Positions 46,380-53,872 of a stretch of 64,000 bases of DNA are shown piece by piece. Source of the DNA: JADJOY01 sp016713535 [NCBI: Deltaproteobacteria bacterium] (lineage in GTDB: Bacteria > JADJOY01). The position numbers and the translations under genes are program-made. A model generated the notes under the pieces. The model had not been told where the DNA came from. It did not search any database and was given only the letters and a program-made list of their open reading frames with translations. The stretch spans positions 62,001 through 126,000 of the forward strand of contig JADJOY010000014.1 in NCBI GenBank assembly GCA_016713535.1, read 5' to 3'. Each line of letters begins with the position of its first letter. Position 1 is the first letter of the stretch.

Positions 46380-46719
46380 GACGTTACCCCTCCCAGAGCT
46401 CCGCGCCACCACCCCGGTGGACGCGCTTTCGTGACGATCGTCGGATGGAGCGGCGCGGACCGGCGCGGCTGGCCGGGTTCGATGCGCGCTCGCTCGTTTT
46501 TCGGTTCCCTTCGATGATACGGACGCAGCGCGTCACGGCGCAACCGCCGGGCGCACGTTCGCTGAGGGTGGCCGGCCCGGGTGGGCGGCCCCCGGCGGCC
46601 CCCGGGAGCCAGGTCCCGCGGAGCGTCGACGAACCCCGTGCGCTCCGCGCATGCTTGGGGTTTTCCCACCAGCCCGGCGTGCATCGACCCGCCGGCCGCT
46701 CCGAGGACTTCGCACGACC
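46380..46719. other. Divergent regulatory region between subtilisin and efpL
   Basis: 340 bp with two divergent starts. It contains the candidate subtilisin promoter and several GC palindromes near 46585-46605 (GGCCCCCGGGAG-like). No clear promoter for efpL was found; the TTGGGG run near 46650 has no matching -10. The segment TTTTTCGGTTCCCTTCGATG (46496-46515) is the most AT-rich part. Confidence 0.35.
46513..46542 (-). promoter_or_regulatory. Candidate promoter of the subtilisin gene
   Basis: On the minus strand TTGCGC (46542-46537), 18-bp spacer, TATCAT (46518-46513). The -10 is good, the -35 matches four of six. It implies a leader of about 125 nt. Confidence 0.35.
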
Positions 46720-47295
46720 ATGATCACCACCAGCGACTTCAAGCGCGGTGTGCGCATCCAGATCGACGGCGAGCCGTTCGTGATCACCGACGTCCACGTC
46801 CAGCCGCCTTCGGCGCGCGGCGCCAGCTCGCTCACCAAGGTGAAGGTGCGGAACCTCCGCACCGGCCTCACCGCCGACAAGACCTTCCGCGGCGGCGACA
46901 AGGTCGAGGAGCCGAACGTCGAGCTGCGCCCGGTGCAGTTCCTGTATCAGGACCGCGACGGCTACCACTTCATGGACACCCAGTCGTACGACCAGTTCGC
47001 GCTCGCGGCCGAGGACCTCGGCGACGCCACGGGCTACCTGATCGAGGGGCTCGCGGACATCCGCTCGGTGCTCTTCAACGACGCGGTGATCTCGATCGAG
47101 CTGCCCAACACGGTCGAGCTCGAGATCGTCGACACCGCGCCGGTGGTGAAGGGCGCGAGCGCGCAGGCCCAGACCAAGCCCGCCAAGCTCCAGACCGGGC
47201 TGGTCGTGCAGGTGCCGTCCTACCTCGAGAGCGGCGAGGTGGTGAAGGTCGACACCCGCGAGGCGCGCTACGTGTCACGGGGGAAGAAGGAATGA
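46720..47295 (+). CDS. efpL: EfpL/YeiP-type elongation factor P-like protein
   Basis: 191 residues from ATG 46720 (MITTSDFKRGVRIQIDGEPF). Three EF-P domains with normal length. The tip loop of domain I reads HVQPPSARGASSLTKVKV, which matches YeiP/EfpL (E. coli 'SPTARGAAT') and not the KPGKG loop of canonical EF-P, so the modifiable lysine is replaced by an arginine region. The C-terminal LPNTVELEIVDTAPVVKGAS, then KPAKLQTGLVVQVPSYLESG is shared by the family. EfpL binds the ribosome E site and relieves stalling at proline-containing and some other sequences. The stop overlaps the next start (ATGA). Confidence 0.92.
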   Translation: MITTSDFKRGVRIQIDGEPFVITDVHVQPPSARGASSLTKVKVRNLRTGLTADKTFRGGDKVEEPNVELRPVQFLYQDRDGYHFMDTQSYDQFALAAEDLGDATGYLIEGLADIRSVLFNDAVISIELPNTVELEIVDTAPVVKGASAQAQTKPAKLQTGLVVQVPSYLESGEVVKVDTREARYVSRGKKE

Positions 47296-48816
47296 GGGGC
47301 TCGCTCTGCGGCTTGCGGGCGGGGTGGCTCGCGTTCGCGGCGCTGGTCGCGCTGGCGCCCCAGGCGCGCGCCATCGACGGTGCGTCGCCCTCGGTGGCGG
47401 CGCGGCAGCTGGCGACGGTCACGATCCTCCACCTCAACGACGTCTACGAGATCTCGCCCGTCGAGGGCGGAAAGTTCGGCGGGCTGGCGCGGGTGGCCAC
47501 GGTGATCGAGCGGCTGCGGACGGAGCGCGCGCCGCTGCTCACCACGCTCGGCGGCGACTATCTCTCGCCCTCGGCGCTCGGTACCGCGCGCATCGACGGC
47601 GAGCGCATCGCCGGGCGGCAGATGGTCGACGTGCTGAACACCGTGGGGCTCGACTGGGCGACCTTCGGGAACCACGAGTTCGACGTCTCGGAGGTCGCGT
47701 TCCGCGCGCGCCTCGCCGAGTCGAAGTTCCACCTCGTCTCGACCAACGTCACCGACGCCCAGGGCCTGCCGTTCCCGGGAGTGCCCACGTCCGCGATCGT
47801 GACGGTCGAGAGCGGCGGTCGCACCGTGAAGCTCGGCCTGATCGGCATCACCGTCGACGCGAACAAGCCCGAGTGGGTTCGCTACCGCGACCCCATCGCC
47901 ACCGCCCGCGCCGAGGTCGCGACGCTGCGCCCGCAGGTCGACGCGGTGGTCGCGCTCACCCACCTGGAGCCTGATGCAGGACACCGACTTCGTGACGCTG
48001 GTGCCCGACGTCGACCTGGTACTGGGTGGCCACGAGCACGAGAACTGGGTGCTCGAGCGCGGCCCGCGCATGGTGCCGATCATCAAGGCCGACGCCAACG
48101 TGCGCAGCGTCGCGGTGGTGAGCTTGCGCTTCGGCGCGCCGGGCACGCGTCCCGAGGTGAGCTCGAAGCTCACGCTCATCGACGACTCGATCCCGTCGCA
48201 GCCGGCGGTCGACGCGGTGGTGAAGAAGTGGACCGCGACCGCGTTCGAGGCGTTCCGGCGCGACGGCTTCGCGCCCGAGTCCGTGGTTGCGGTGACGAGC
48301 GAGCCCCTCGACGGCCGCGAGTCCGCGGTGCGCAACCGCCCTGGTCGCCTCACCGAGATCCTGGTCACGGCCATCGCCCACGAGGGCAAGGACGTGGACG
48401 TGGCGCTCATGAACGGCGGCTCGGTGCGGATCGACGACGTCGTGCCGGCCGGGCCGCTCACCCAATACGACGTGATCCGCATCCTGCCGTTCGGCGGCAA
48501 GATCGCGAAAGCGAGCATGGAGGGCGCGCTGCTCGCGAAGGTCCTCGACACCGGCGAGAACAACACCGGGCTCGGCGGCTACCTGCACGCGTGGGGTGTG
48601 AGCCACGACGAGCGCGGCTGGCTGGTGGGCGGGAAGCCGATCGATCCCGCGGCGCGCTACGGCGTGGCGCTGCCCGCGTTCCTGCTCACCGGCGCCGAGG
48701 TCAACCTGGGGTACTTGAAGCGCGACCACCCACAGCTCCACGACGTGACCGAGCTGCGCGACATCCGCCTCGCCGCCATCGACGAGCTGCGCGCGACCTA
48801 CCACCCCAGTCCGTAG
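47292..48816 (+). pseudogene. Exported 5'-nucleotidase/UDP-sugar hydrolase-like protein, one frame break
   Basis: ATG 47292 overlaps the efpL stop. A signal peptide (LAFAALVALAPQARA) precedes the metallophosphatase domain: ILHLNDVYEISP (first metal motif), TTLGGDYLSPSAL, TFGNHEFDVSEV and DAVVALTHLEPD. At about 47971 the frame shifts by one base into QDTDFVTLVPDVDLVLGGHE (GGHEHEN metal motif) and the C-terminal substrate-binding domain (VDVALMNGGSVRIDDVVPAG, ILPFGGKIAKASMEGALL, LGGYLHAWGV) to the stop at 48816. Joined length about 505, normal for the family. All metal motifs are intact on both sides, so a sequence error is likely. Would release nucleosides or sugar phosphates in the periplasm. 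Confidence 0.8.
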
Positions 48817-49456
48817 CGGCGGGCGCATGCCCGCCGGGACACCCCGGCGACCTCGCGGTCGCCGCTACGAGCTGCATCGACCTCGGTCTGGAGGGCGCGC
48901 CTCCGGCGCGCCGCCCCTCGAGCCTGGTCCGGGAGGGCTGACGCCCTCCCCTACACTCCCGAGCGCGACACCAGAGGGCGCGCCGCGTGCCCGGCGATAC
49001 GACCCGACCTTCGCGCTCAGGACCCAGCGGATCTCCGTACCTCCCACCCTCGATCGCAGGCGCCCGACGGAGCGGGCGCGCTCCAGGAGGAGCGAAGGCC
49101 GTGGGGGAGGGGCACGCGTCGCGTGCCCGGCGATACGCAATGGCGTCAGCGACGCCAGGAAGGTCGATCGCTGTACGACGGCAATCGGTCCCCCCCCGGG
49201 CGCCGCGAGGGACCGCGACGTCTCCAGCTCGCACCCGGCCCGGAGGGCCCGCCTCGGCGGGGACGGGCCCCGCCCCTACGGAGCCGGGGAGGGGCACGCG
49301 TCGCGTGCCCGGCGACACTCGATGGCGTGTGCGTCTCCGAGGTGCCGATCGCTGTACGGGTCCGGAGGGCGCGCCTTCGGCGCGCCGCGGCTCGATCGCG
49401 GTTCGGGAGGGCTGACGCCCTCGCCCGCCTCCTTGGGGCGGGGGCGGGCCCCGCCC
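48817..49456 (+). repeat. Array of REP-like hairpins, including three copies of hairpin 1 and two of hairpin 2
   Basis: The 640 bp between the nucleotidase and histone-like genes are almost entirely palindromes. Hairpin 1 with GGCGATAC flank: about 48974-49001 (degenerate), 49110-49137 and 49292-49316. Hairpin 2: GGCGCGCC-TCC-GGCGCGCC at 48894-48912 and GGCGCGCC-TTC-GGCGCGCC at 49368-49386, with lead-ins GGTCTGGAGG and GTCCGGAGG. In addition, CTAC-flanked palindromes occur at about 48857-48869, 48930-48955 (GGGAGGGC-TGAC-GCCCTCCC), 49258-49280 and 49435-49461. There is no open reading frame with natural composition. This looks like a site of repeated REP/BIME insertion. Confidence 0.7.
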
Positions 49457-49960
49457 CTACTTCGACTGACCCGGCATCACGCTGGCGACGGCGCTCTCGA
49501 CCGCGTCGGTCGCCCGGTGAAGCAGGTCCCTCGCCTGATCCACGACCGAGGCGACCGACCTCTCGGCGCTGCTCTGGGCCTTGGCCACCATCGTCTCGGC
49601 CTGCCTGGTCTTGGCCGCGGCCTGCTTCTTCACCGCCGCGACGGTCTTCTGGATCCGCTTTTCGGTCTGGGTGACCTGGCGCTCGACCTGGCCCACGGCC
49701 TTCTTCACCGCGGACCGCGCCTTCGCCGGCGCTTGCTTCGCGACCTTGCGCACCGCGCGCTTCGCCTTCGACACCTCGGCCTTGGCGGCTTGGACCTTGC
49801 GCTTCGCAGCGCTCTGCGGCCGCGCCGCCGGCTTCTTCGCGGCCTTGGGAGCGGCGCGCTTGGCTTTGGTCGCCACCGCCTTGGTCTTGGCCTTCGCGGC
49901 CACGACCTTCCGCTTCGCCACCTTCTTCGCCTTCGGTGCCGGCTTCTTCTTCGTTGCCAT
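49457..49960 (-). CDS. Histone H1-like Lys/Ala-rich DNA-binding protein
   Basis: 167 residues from ATG 49960 (MATKKKPAPKAKKVAKRKVV). Almost entirely Ala, Lys, Val, Arg and Pro in AAKAK/KKPA repeats for the first 95 residues, as in eukaryotic H1 tails and bacterial HU/Hc1-like C-terminal domains. A less basic amphipathic helix follows (QVERQVTQTEKRIQKTVAAV; SSAERSVASVVDQARDLLHR), which might form a coiled coil. Likely nucleoid-associated. No globular H1 or HU domain, so the exact family is uncertain. Its stop touches the REP-like array. Confidence 0.8.
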   Translation of the reverse strand: MATKKKPAPKAKKVAKRKVVAAKAKTKAVATKAKRAAPKAAKKPAARPQSAAKRKVQAAKAEVSKAKRAVRKVAKQAPAKARSAVKKAVGQVERQVTQTEKRIQKTVAAVKKQAAAKTRQAETMVAKAQSSAERSVASVVDQARDLLHRATDAVESAVASVMPGQSK

Positions 49961-50091
49961 CGGCGCGCCCTCGCTGGGGGCCGAGCGCGGCGTCAGCCGC
50001 TCGCGACCTGTCCCGCGAGGAACGCTAAGGCCGCGTCATCCGCGAGTCAACGAGTGAAGGTGCTTCGTCCGTTGCGAAACGCGACCGTGCC

Positions 50092-51732
50092 TCACACCGG
50101 CCCCACGCCGTGCTTGCGGTAGGGGCGCTGGACGGTCTTGTTGCGGGTCACTTCGAGGAGCGTGGCGAGGACCTTGCGGGTCTGGCGGGGGTCGATGATG
50201 TCGTCGATGTAGCCCCAGCCGGCGGCGATCACGGGGTCGATCGTCTCGCGGATCTTGTCGGCGAGGAACTTGGCCATCGGCGCCGGATCCTCCTGCGCCA
50301 TGAGCAGCTTCCTCGCGAAGATCGAGACCATCCCCTCGGGGCCCATGACGCTGATCTCGGCGGTCGGCCACGCGACGATGTGGTCCGGCTCGTAGCCCTT
50401 GCCGCACATGGCGTAGTAGCCCGCGCCGTAACCCTTGCGGAGCACCACCGTGAGCTTGGGCACCGTGGCGCAGCTCACCGCGTGCACCATCTTGGCGCCG
50501 TGGCGGATGATGCCCTGCTCCTCGGCCTTGGTGCCGATCAGGAAGCCAGGAGTGTCCATCAAGAAGACGAGCGGGATGTTGAAGGCGTCACACAGGTTGA
50601 TGAAGCGCGCACCCTTGTCGGACGCGTCCACGTCGAGGACGCCGCCGTAGAACATCGGGTTGTTGGCGATCACGCCTGCGGGGCGCCCGCCGATCCGCAC
50701 CAGCGCGGTCACCAGGTTCCGCGCGAAGAGCGGCTTCATCTCGAAGAGTTTGCCGTGGTCGGCGAGGCGCTTCACCACCTTCTTCACGTCGTAGACCTTG
50801 CGCGGTTCGACCGGCACGAGGTCGAGGAGATCGTCATCGGCGCGGTCGATCGGGTCGTCGCACGGGATCACCGGCGGCGCCTCGGTGGCGTTCGACGGGA
50901 AGAAGGACAGGTAGTCGCGGATCGATGCGATGCACGCGGCGTCGTCAGGCACCTCGAGGTCGGCGACGCCGCTCTTGGTGTTGTGGAGCTTGGAGCCCAG
51001 GTCCTCCTCGGTGATGTCTTCGCCCACCGCCGCCTTCACCAGATACGGCCCGCCGAGCCCCATCGAGCTCGTGCCCTTCACCATCGGCACGAAGTCGGCG
51101 AGCCCCGGGATGTACGCGGTTCCCGCGGCGCCCGGCCCCATCATCGCGCACACCTGCGGGATCACGCCGGAGAGGATCGACTGCTCGCGGAAGAGCGCTC
51201 CCGAGTAGGCGAAGATCGAGGCTCCCATGCCGGTGCGGCGCGCTTCCTTGCGGATGTCGCCCTCGCCGCGCGCCATCATGCCGCCGAAGCCGCCCTCGGT
51301 GTGGATGCGCGCGCCCGCCGAGTCGATCAGCCACACGATGGGGATCCCCCACTTCGCGACCATCTCGCGCAGCTCGGTGACCTTTCTCTCGCCGGTCTCG
51401 CCGATCGAGCCGCCCATCACGGTGAAGTCGTAGGCGGCGCACGCCACCCAGCGGCCCGCGATCTTGCCGTAGCCGGTGACCACCCCGTCGGCCGGCGTTC
51501 GCGCGTTCTCGGGCTTGGGGTGGTGGTAGGCGAGGATGCCGAACTCCTGGAAGGTGCCCGGATCGAAGAGGGCGTCGATGCGCGCGCGGCAGTCGAGCTT
51601 GCCCTTGGCGCGCTGGCGCTCGACGTGCCGCTCGTCGCCGAGGGCCAGGGCGTCGCGCTTGAGCGCCTCGATCTCCGAGACCAGCTCGCGCATGCTGCGC
51701 AGCCCCTCGGGCTTCTTGGCTTCCTCGTTCAT
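50092..51732 (-). CDS. Acyl-CoA carboxylase carboxyltransferase (beta) subunit
   Basis: 546 residues from ATG 51732, with AAGGAG about 6 nt upstream. Biotin-dependent transfer of carboxyl to an acyl-CoA. The N- and C-terminal crotonase-like halves are complete: RAKGKLDCRARIDALFDPGT, GSIGETGERKVTELREMVAK, IDSAGARIHTEGGFGGMMAR, GTSSMGLGGPYLVKAAVGED in the first, and LVTALVRIGGRPAGVIANNP, MDTPGFLIGTKAEEQGIIRH, RKGYGAGYYAMCGKGYEPDH in the second. Substrate (propionyl-, methylcrotonyl-, geranyl- or longer acyl-CoA) cannot be fixed. No biotin carboxylase/BCCP subunit adjoins it here. It may link with the acyl-CoA dehydrogenases at 7-10 kb but they are far away. Confidence 0.93.
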   Translation of the reverse strand: MNEEAKKPEGLRSMRELVSEIEALKRDALALGDERHVERQRAKGKLDCRARIDALFDPGTFQEFGILAYHHPKPENARTPADGVVTGYGKIAGRWVACAAYDFTVMGGSIGETGERKVTELREMVAKWGIPIVWLIDSAGARIHTEGGFGGMMARGEGDIRKEARRTGMGASIFAYSGALFREQSILSGVIPQVCAMMGPGAAGTAYIPGLADFVPMVKGTSSMGLGGPYLVKAAVGEDITEEDLGSKLHNTKSGVADLEVPDDAACIASIRDYLSFFPSNATEAPPVIPCDDPIDRADDDLLDLVPVEPRKVYDVKKVVKRLADHGKLFEMKPLFARNLVTALVRIGGRPAGVIANNPMFYGGVLDVDASDKGARFINLCDAFNIPLVFLMDTPGFLIGTKAEEQGIIRHGAKMVHAVSCATVPKLTVVLRKGYGAGYYAMCGKGYEPDHIVAWPTAEISVMGPEGMVSIFARKLLMAQEDPAPMAKFLADKIRETIDPVIAAGWGYIDDIIDPRQTRKVLATLLEVTRNKTVQRPYRKHGVGPV

Positions 51733-51839
51733 GGGACGCTCCTTCGATCACCCCGCGCGTGCGGCGCGTGGGTGTCGTGCATGCGGCTCGTGGCTCCGGC
51801 GCGCGCGAGGCTAGCCGATGACCGGGTGGTTGGCTCGAC

Positions 51840-51899
51840 CGTAGCGCGGGGGCTCGTCCCCCGCACCGGGCCCGGCGGGGGACGAGCCCCCGCGCTACG
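51840..51899. repeat. Perfect 24-bp inverted repeat with GTAG/CTAC ends (BIME-like)
   Basis: Arms 51840-51863 and 51876-51899 are exact inverted copies separated by 12 bp (CACCGGGCCCGG, itself palindromic). The left arm begins CGTAGCGCGGGGG, so GTAG sits at the outer end on each strand, the arrangement of two REPs head to head. It lies between divergent genes just before a promoter. Confidence 0.65.
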
Positions 51900-51921
51900 A
51901 CGGACTGCGGAATCGAGTGGT

Positions 51922-51949
51922 TTGTTCGTCGCACGCGAGCGCCTATGAT
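51922..51949 (+). promoter_or_regulatory. Promoter of the membrane beta-propeller gene
   Basis: TTGTTC (51922-51927), 16-bp spacer, TATGAT (51944-51949); the -10 is near-perfect. It gives a leader of about 25 nt to the GTG at 51980 and supports that start over earlier in-frame codons. Confidence 0.5.
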
Positions 51950-51979
51950 CCGCCCCGCTTCGCGATCGGAACCTGCATC

Positions 51980-53683
51980 GTGATCTCCGCGATCCCCGAG
52001 ACCGCCGCCCCCGCGGCCAGGTACCCGAGCGCGCACTTCGCCGCCGCCTGGCTCGCCATCGACGCGCCGCTCTCGGTGGCGGCGATCTATCTCGCGATCC
52101 GCGCCGGGCTGCTCGGCGCCGACGGCGTGCTCACGCCGGGCGCCGCCGCGGCGACGGTGGCGGGTTGGATCGCACTGCTCGCGGCGCTCGGCGCGATCGC
52201 GTGGCGGACCGGGCTCACGCTGCGTCGTCCGCGCGAGATCGTGCTGGAGGGGGGCTTCCTCGGCGTCACGATCGCGGTGCCGATCGGGCTCGCGGTGTGG
52301 GGTGGGAACGAGGGCATCTCGTGGCTCTGGCTCGCGCAGGAGTGGGACAAGATCCCCGCCAACTTCGTGCTCCTCCAGCGCCTCACGCCGTGGCTCGGCT
52401 GGGCGGGCGTCGCGCTCTTGGGTGCGCACCTGGGCTTCGCCGCGGTGTGCGCCCGCTCGCGAGCGGCGGGGCTGGCGGCGGCGCTGGTGCCGGTCGCGAT
52501 CGCGGTGACGCTGGTGGTGTGGCTGTCGCGGATCACCGCGGGCGCCCGGATCATCGTCTACCTGATCGCGTACGTGTTCCCGTGGGGGGCTACGGCGGTG
52601 GGGCTCGCGCGCGGCCGGCCGCGGCTCGCGGCGCGCGCGGCGGCGATCGGCGTCACGATGGGCGGGCTGCTCGTCCACTACCTCGGCGTACTGCCGCTCG
52701 GCCACGCGGACCTCGCGAGCCACGCGGGCGTCACCAAGATCTATCCGCGCGAGGGCGCGGCCCCGGCGGTGCCGCTCGCGTTCCTGCGCGACTTCGAGCT
52801 CGACGCGGGGCGGAACGCGATCTACTCGGCGTACGGGCCGACCTCCGGGATCTTGCGCCTCGACCTCGGCTCCGGCGTGCTCGAGCCGATCGAGGTCGGC
52901 AACGGGCTGGTGCGGCACCTGCGGCCGTCGCCCGATCCCGCGCGGTTGCTCGCGATCGACTGGGTACTGGGCGGGATGCTCAGGATCACCAAGGAGCCGT
53001 TCGCGATCGAGGAGAGCCAGATCGCGCTCAAAGGCCCCGGTCGGCGTGTGCCGATGAGCTTCCTGGTGGGCGAGCGCAAGGCGTACGTCGTCTACACCGA
53101 GCTGCCCGGGCTCGCCGAGGTGGACCTGGCGAGCGGCGCGATCGAGCGCACGCTCTCGTTTCGCGACCTCGGCATCACGCGCTTCCGCAGCGGCGCATGG
53201 GAGGCGGTCGGCGACGCGGGCCGGCGCTTCCTGGTGGTCGAGGTGGGCGCGGTCGACGAGGCGGGGCGCTACCTGCTGGTGCGGATCGACCTCGACACGT
53301 TCACCGTGGTGGCCACCCACGAGGTGCCCGACGGCGGGCTCGCGATCCTGTGGGTGCCCGAGCGCGACGCGATCTTTACGGCCGGCTTCTTCACCGACAG
53401 GGTGTTCGAGTTCGACGCGACGACGCTCGCGCCGCGGCGCACGATCGTGGGCCCGCTCAACGTGCGCGCCATGGCGTACGACGCGCGCCGCGACTTGCTG
53501 CTCGCGATCGCGTTCCTGCCCGGCGAGCTGTGGGCGCTGCGCTACGCGGACGGCGTGCCGGTGGCGCGCGAGCGGGTGGGGAACAAGTCGATGTCGCTCG
53601 CCCTCGATCCGTCCGGCGACCGCCTCTACCTGGGCAGCGAGGACGGCGTGTTCCGCGTCGACCTCGACACCTTCCTGCGCTGA
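51980..53683 (+). CDS. Membrane protein with C-terminal beta-propeller domain (paralogue A)
   Basis: 567 residues from the GTG at 51980, chosen because it follows the promoter. Six or so transmembrane helices in the first 240 residues (FAAAWLAIDAPLSVAAIYLA; AAAATVAGWIALLAALGAIA; GVTIAVPIGLAVWGGNEGIS; AAALVPVAIAVTLVVWLSRI; IVYLIAYVFPWGATAVGLAR). The C-terminal 300 residues consist of YVTN-like beta-propeller blades (ILRLDLGSGVLEPIEVG, LAEVDLASGAIERTLSFRDL, RVFEFDATTLAPRRTIVGPL, LALDPSGDRLYLGSEDGVFR). Same architecture and similar length as the convergent gene at 53873, so they are paralogues. No catalytic residues seen. Probably an envelope scaffold or sensor. Confidence 0.82.
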   Translation: MISAIPETAAPAARYPSAHFAAAWLAIDAPLSVAAIYLAIRAGLLGADGVLTPGAAAATVAGWIALLAALGAIAWRTGLTLRRPREIVLEGGFLGVTIAVPIGLAVWGGNEGISWLWLAQEWDKIPANFVLLQRLTPWLGWAGVALLGAHLGFAAVCARSRAAGLAAALVPVAIAVTLVVWLSRITAGARIIVYLIAYVFPWGATAVGLARGRPRLAARAAAIGVTMGGLLVHYLGVLPLGHADLASHAGVTKIYPREGAAPAVPLAFLRDFELDAGRNAIYSAYGPTSGILRLDLGSGVLEPIEVGNGLVRHLRPSPDPARLLAIDWVLGGMLRITKEPFAIEESQIALKGPGRRVPMSFLVGERKAYVVYTELPGLAEVDLASGAIERTLSFRDLGITRFRSGAWEAVGDAGRRFLVVEVGAVDEAGRYLLVRIDLDTFTVVATHEVPDGGLAILWVPERDAIFTAGFFTDRVFEFDATTLAPRRTIVGPLNVRAMAYDARRDLLLAIAFLPGELWALRYADGVPVARERVGNKSMSLALDPSGDRLYLGSEDGVFRVDLDTFLR

Positions 53684-53740
53684 ACGCCGAACGACCGCGC
53701 GGTGGGAGCCGGTGCGGTCCCTCGTGCCGCGGGGATCTGC

Positions 53741-53800
53741 TGGCAGTTGATTGCGAAAAATACAAAATAGTTGCCAGCAAAAATTGAAACAAAGTGCTTT
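53741..53800. other. AT-rich island between convergent genes
   Basis: The 189-bp gap between the two convergent propeller genes contains about 60 bp of A/T-rich sequence (for example GCGAAAAATACAAAATAG and AAAAATTGAAACAAAG), the lowest GC stretch in the window. GCTGGCA (53739-53745) and TGCCAGC (53772-53778) flank its core as an imperfectly spaced inverted repeat. No open reading frame or tRNA-like fold seen. Could be a bidirectional terminator, a protein-binding site or a remnant of inserted DNA. Confidence 0.45.
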
Positions 53801-53872
53801 CAAGACGTCGCCTGAACGCCCTGGAAAAGGCCCAAAATGGCCTGTGAGGGTCCCCTCCTGGGCCCGCTGGGC

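Noticed and set aside
46460-46500. tRNA-like GGGTTCGATGC segment
   Set aside because: No acceptor stem or anticodon arm can be formed around it.
48817-49456. CRISPR array or integron attC sites
   Set aside because: Units are palindromes of varied size without regular unique spacers, and no cas or integrase gene is present.
50945-53803. A 952-residue open frame opposite the carboxylase and membrane propeller genes
   Set aside because: It spans two real genes, an inverted repeat and a promoter; translation is Arg-rich with no domains.
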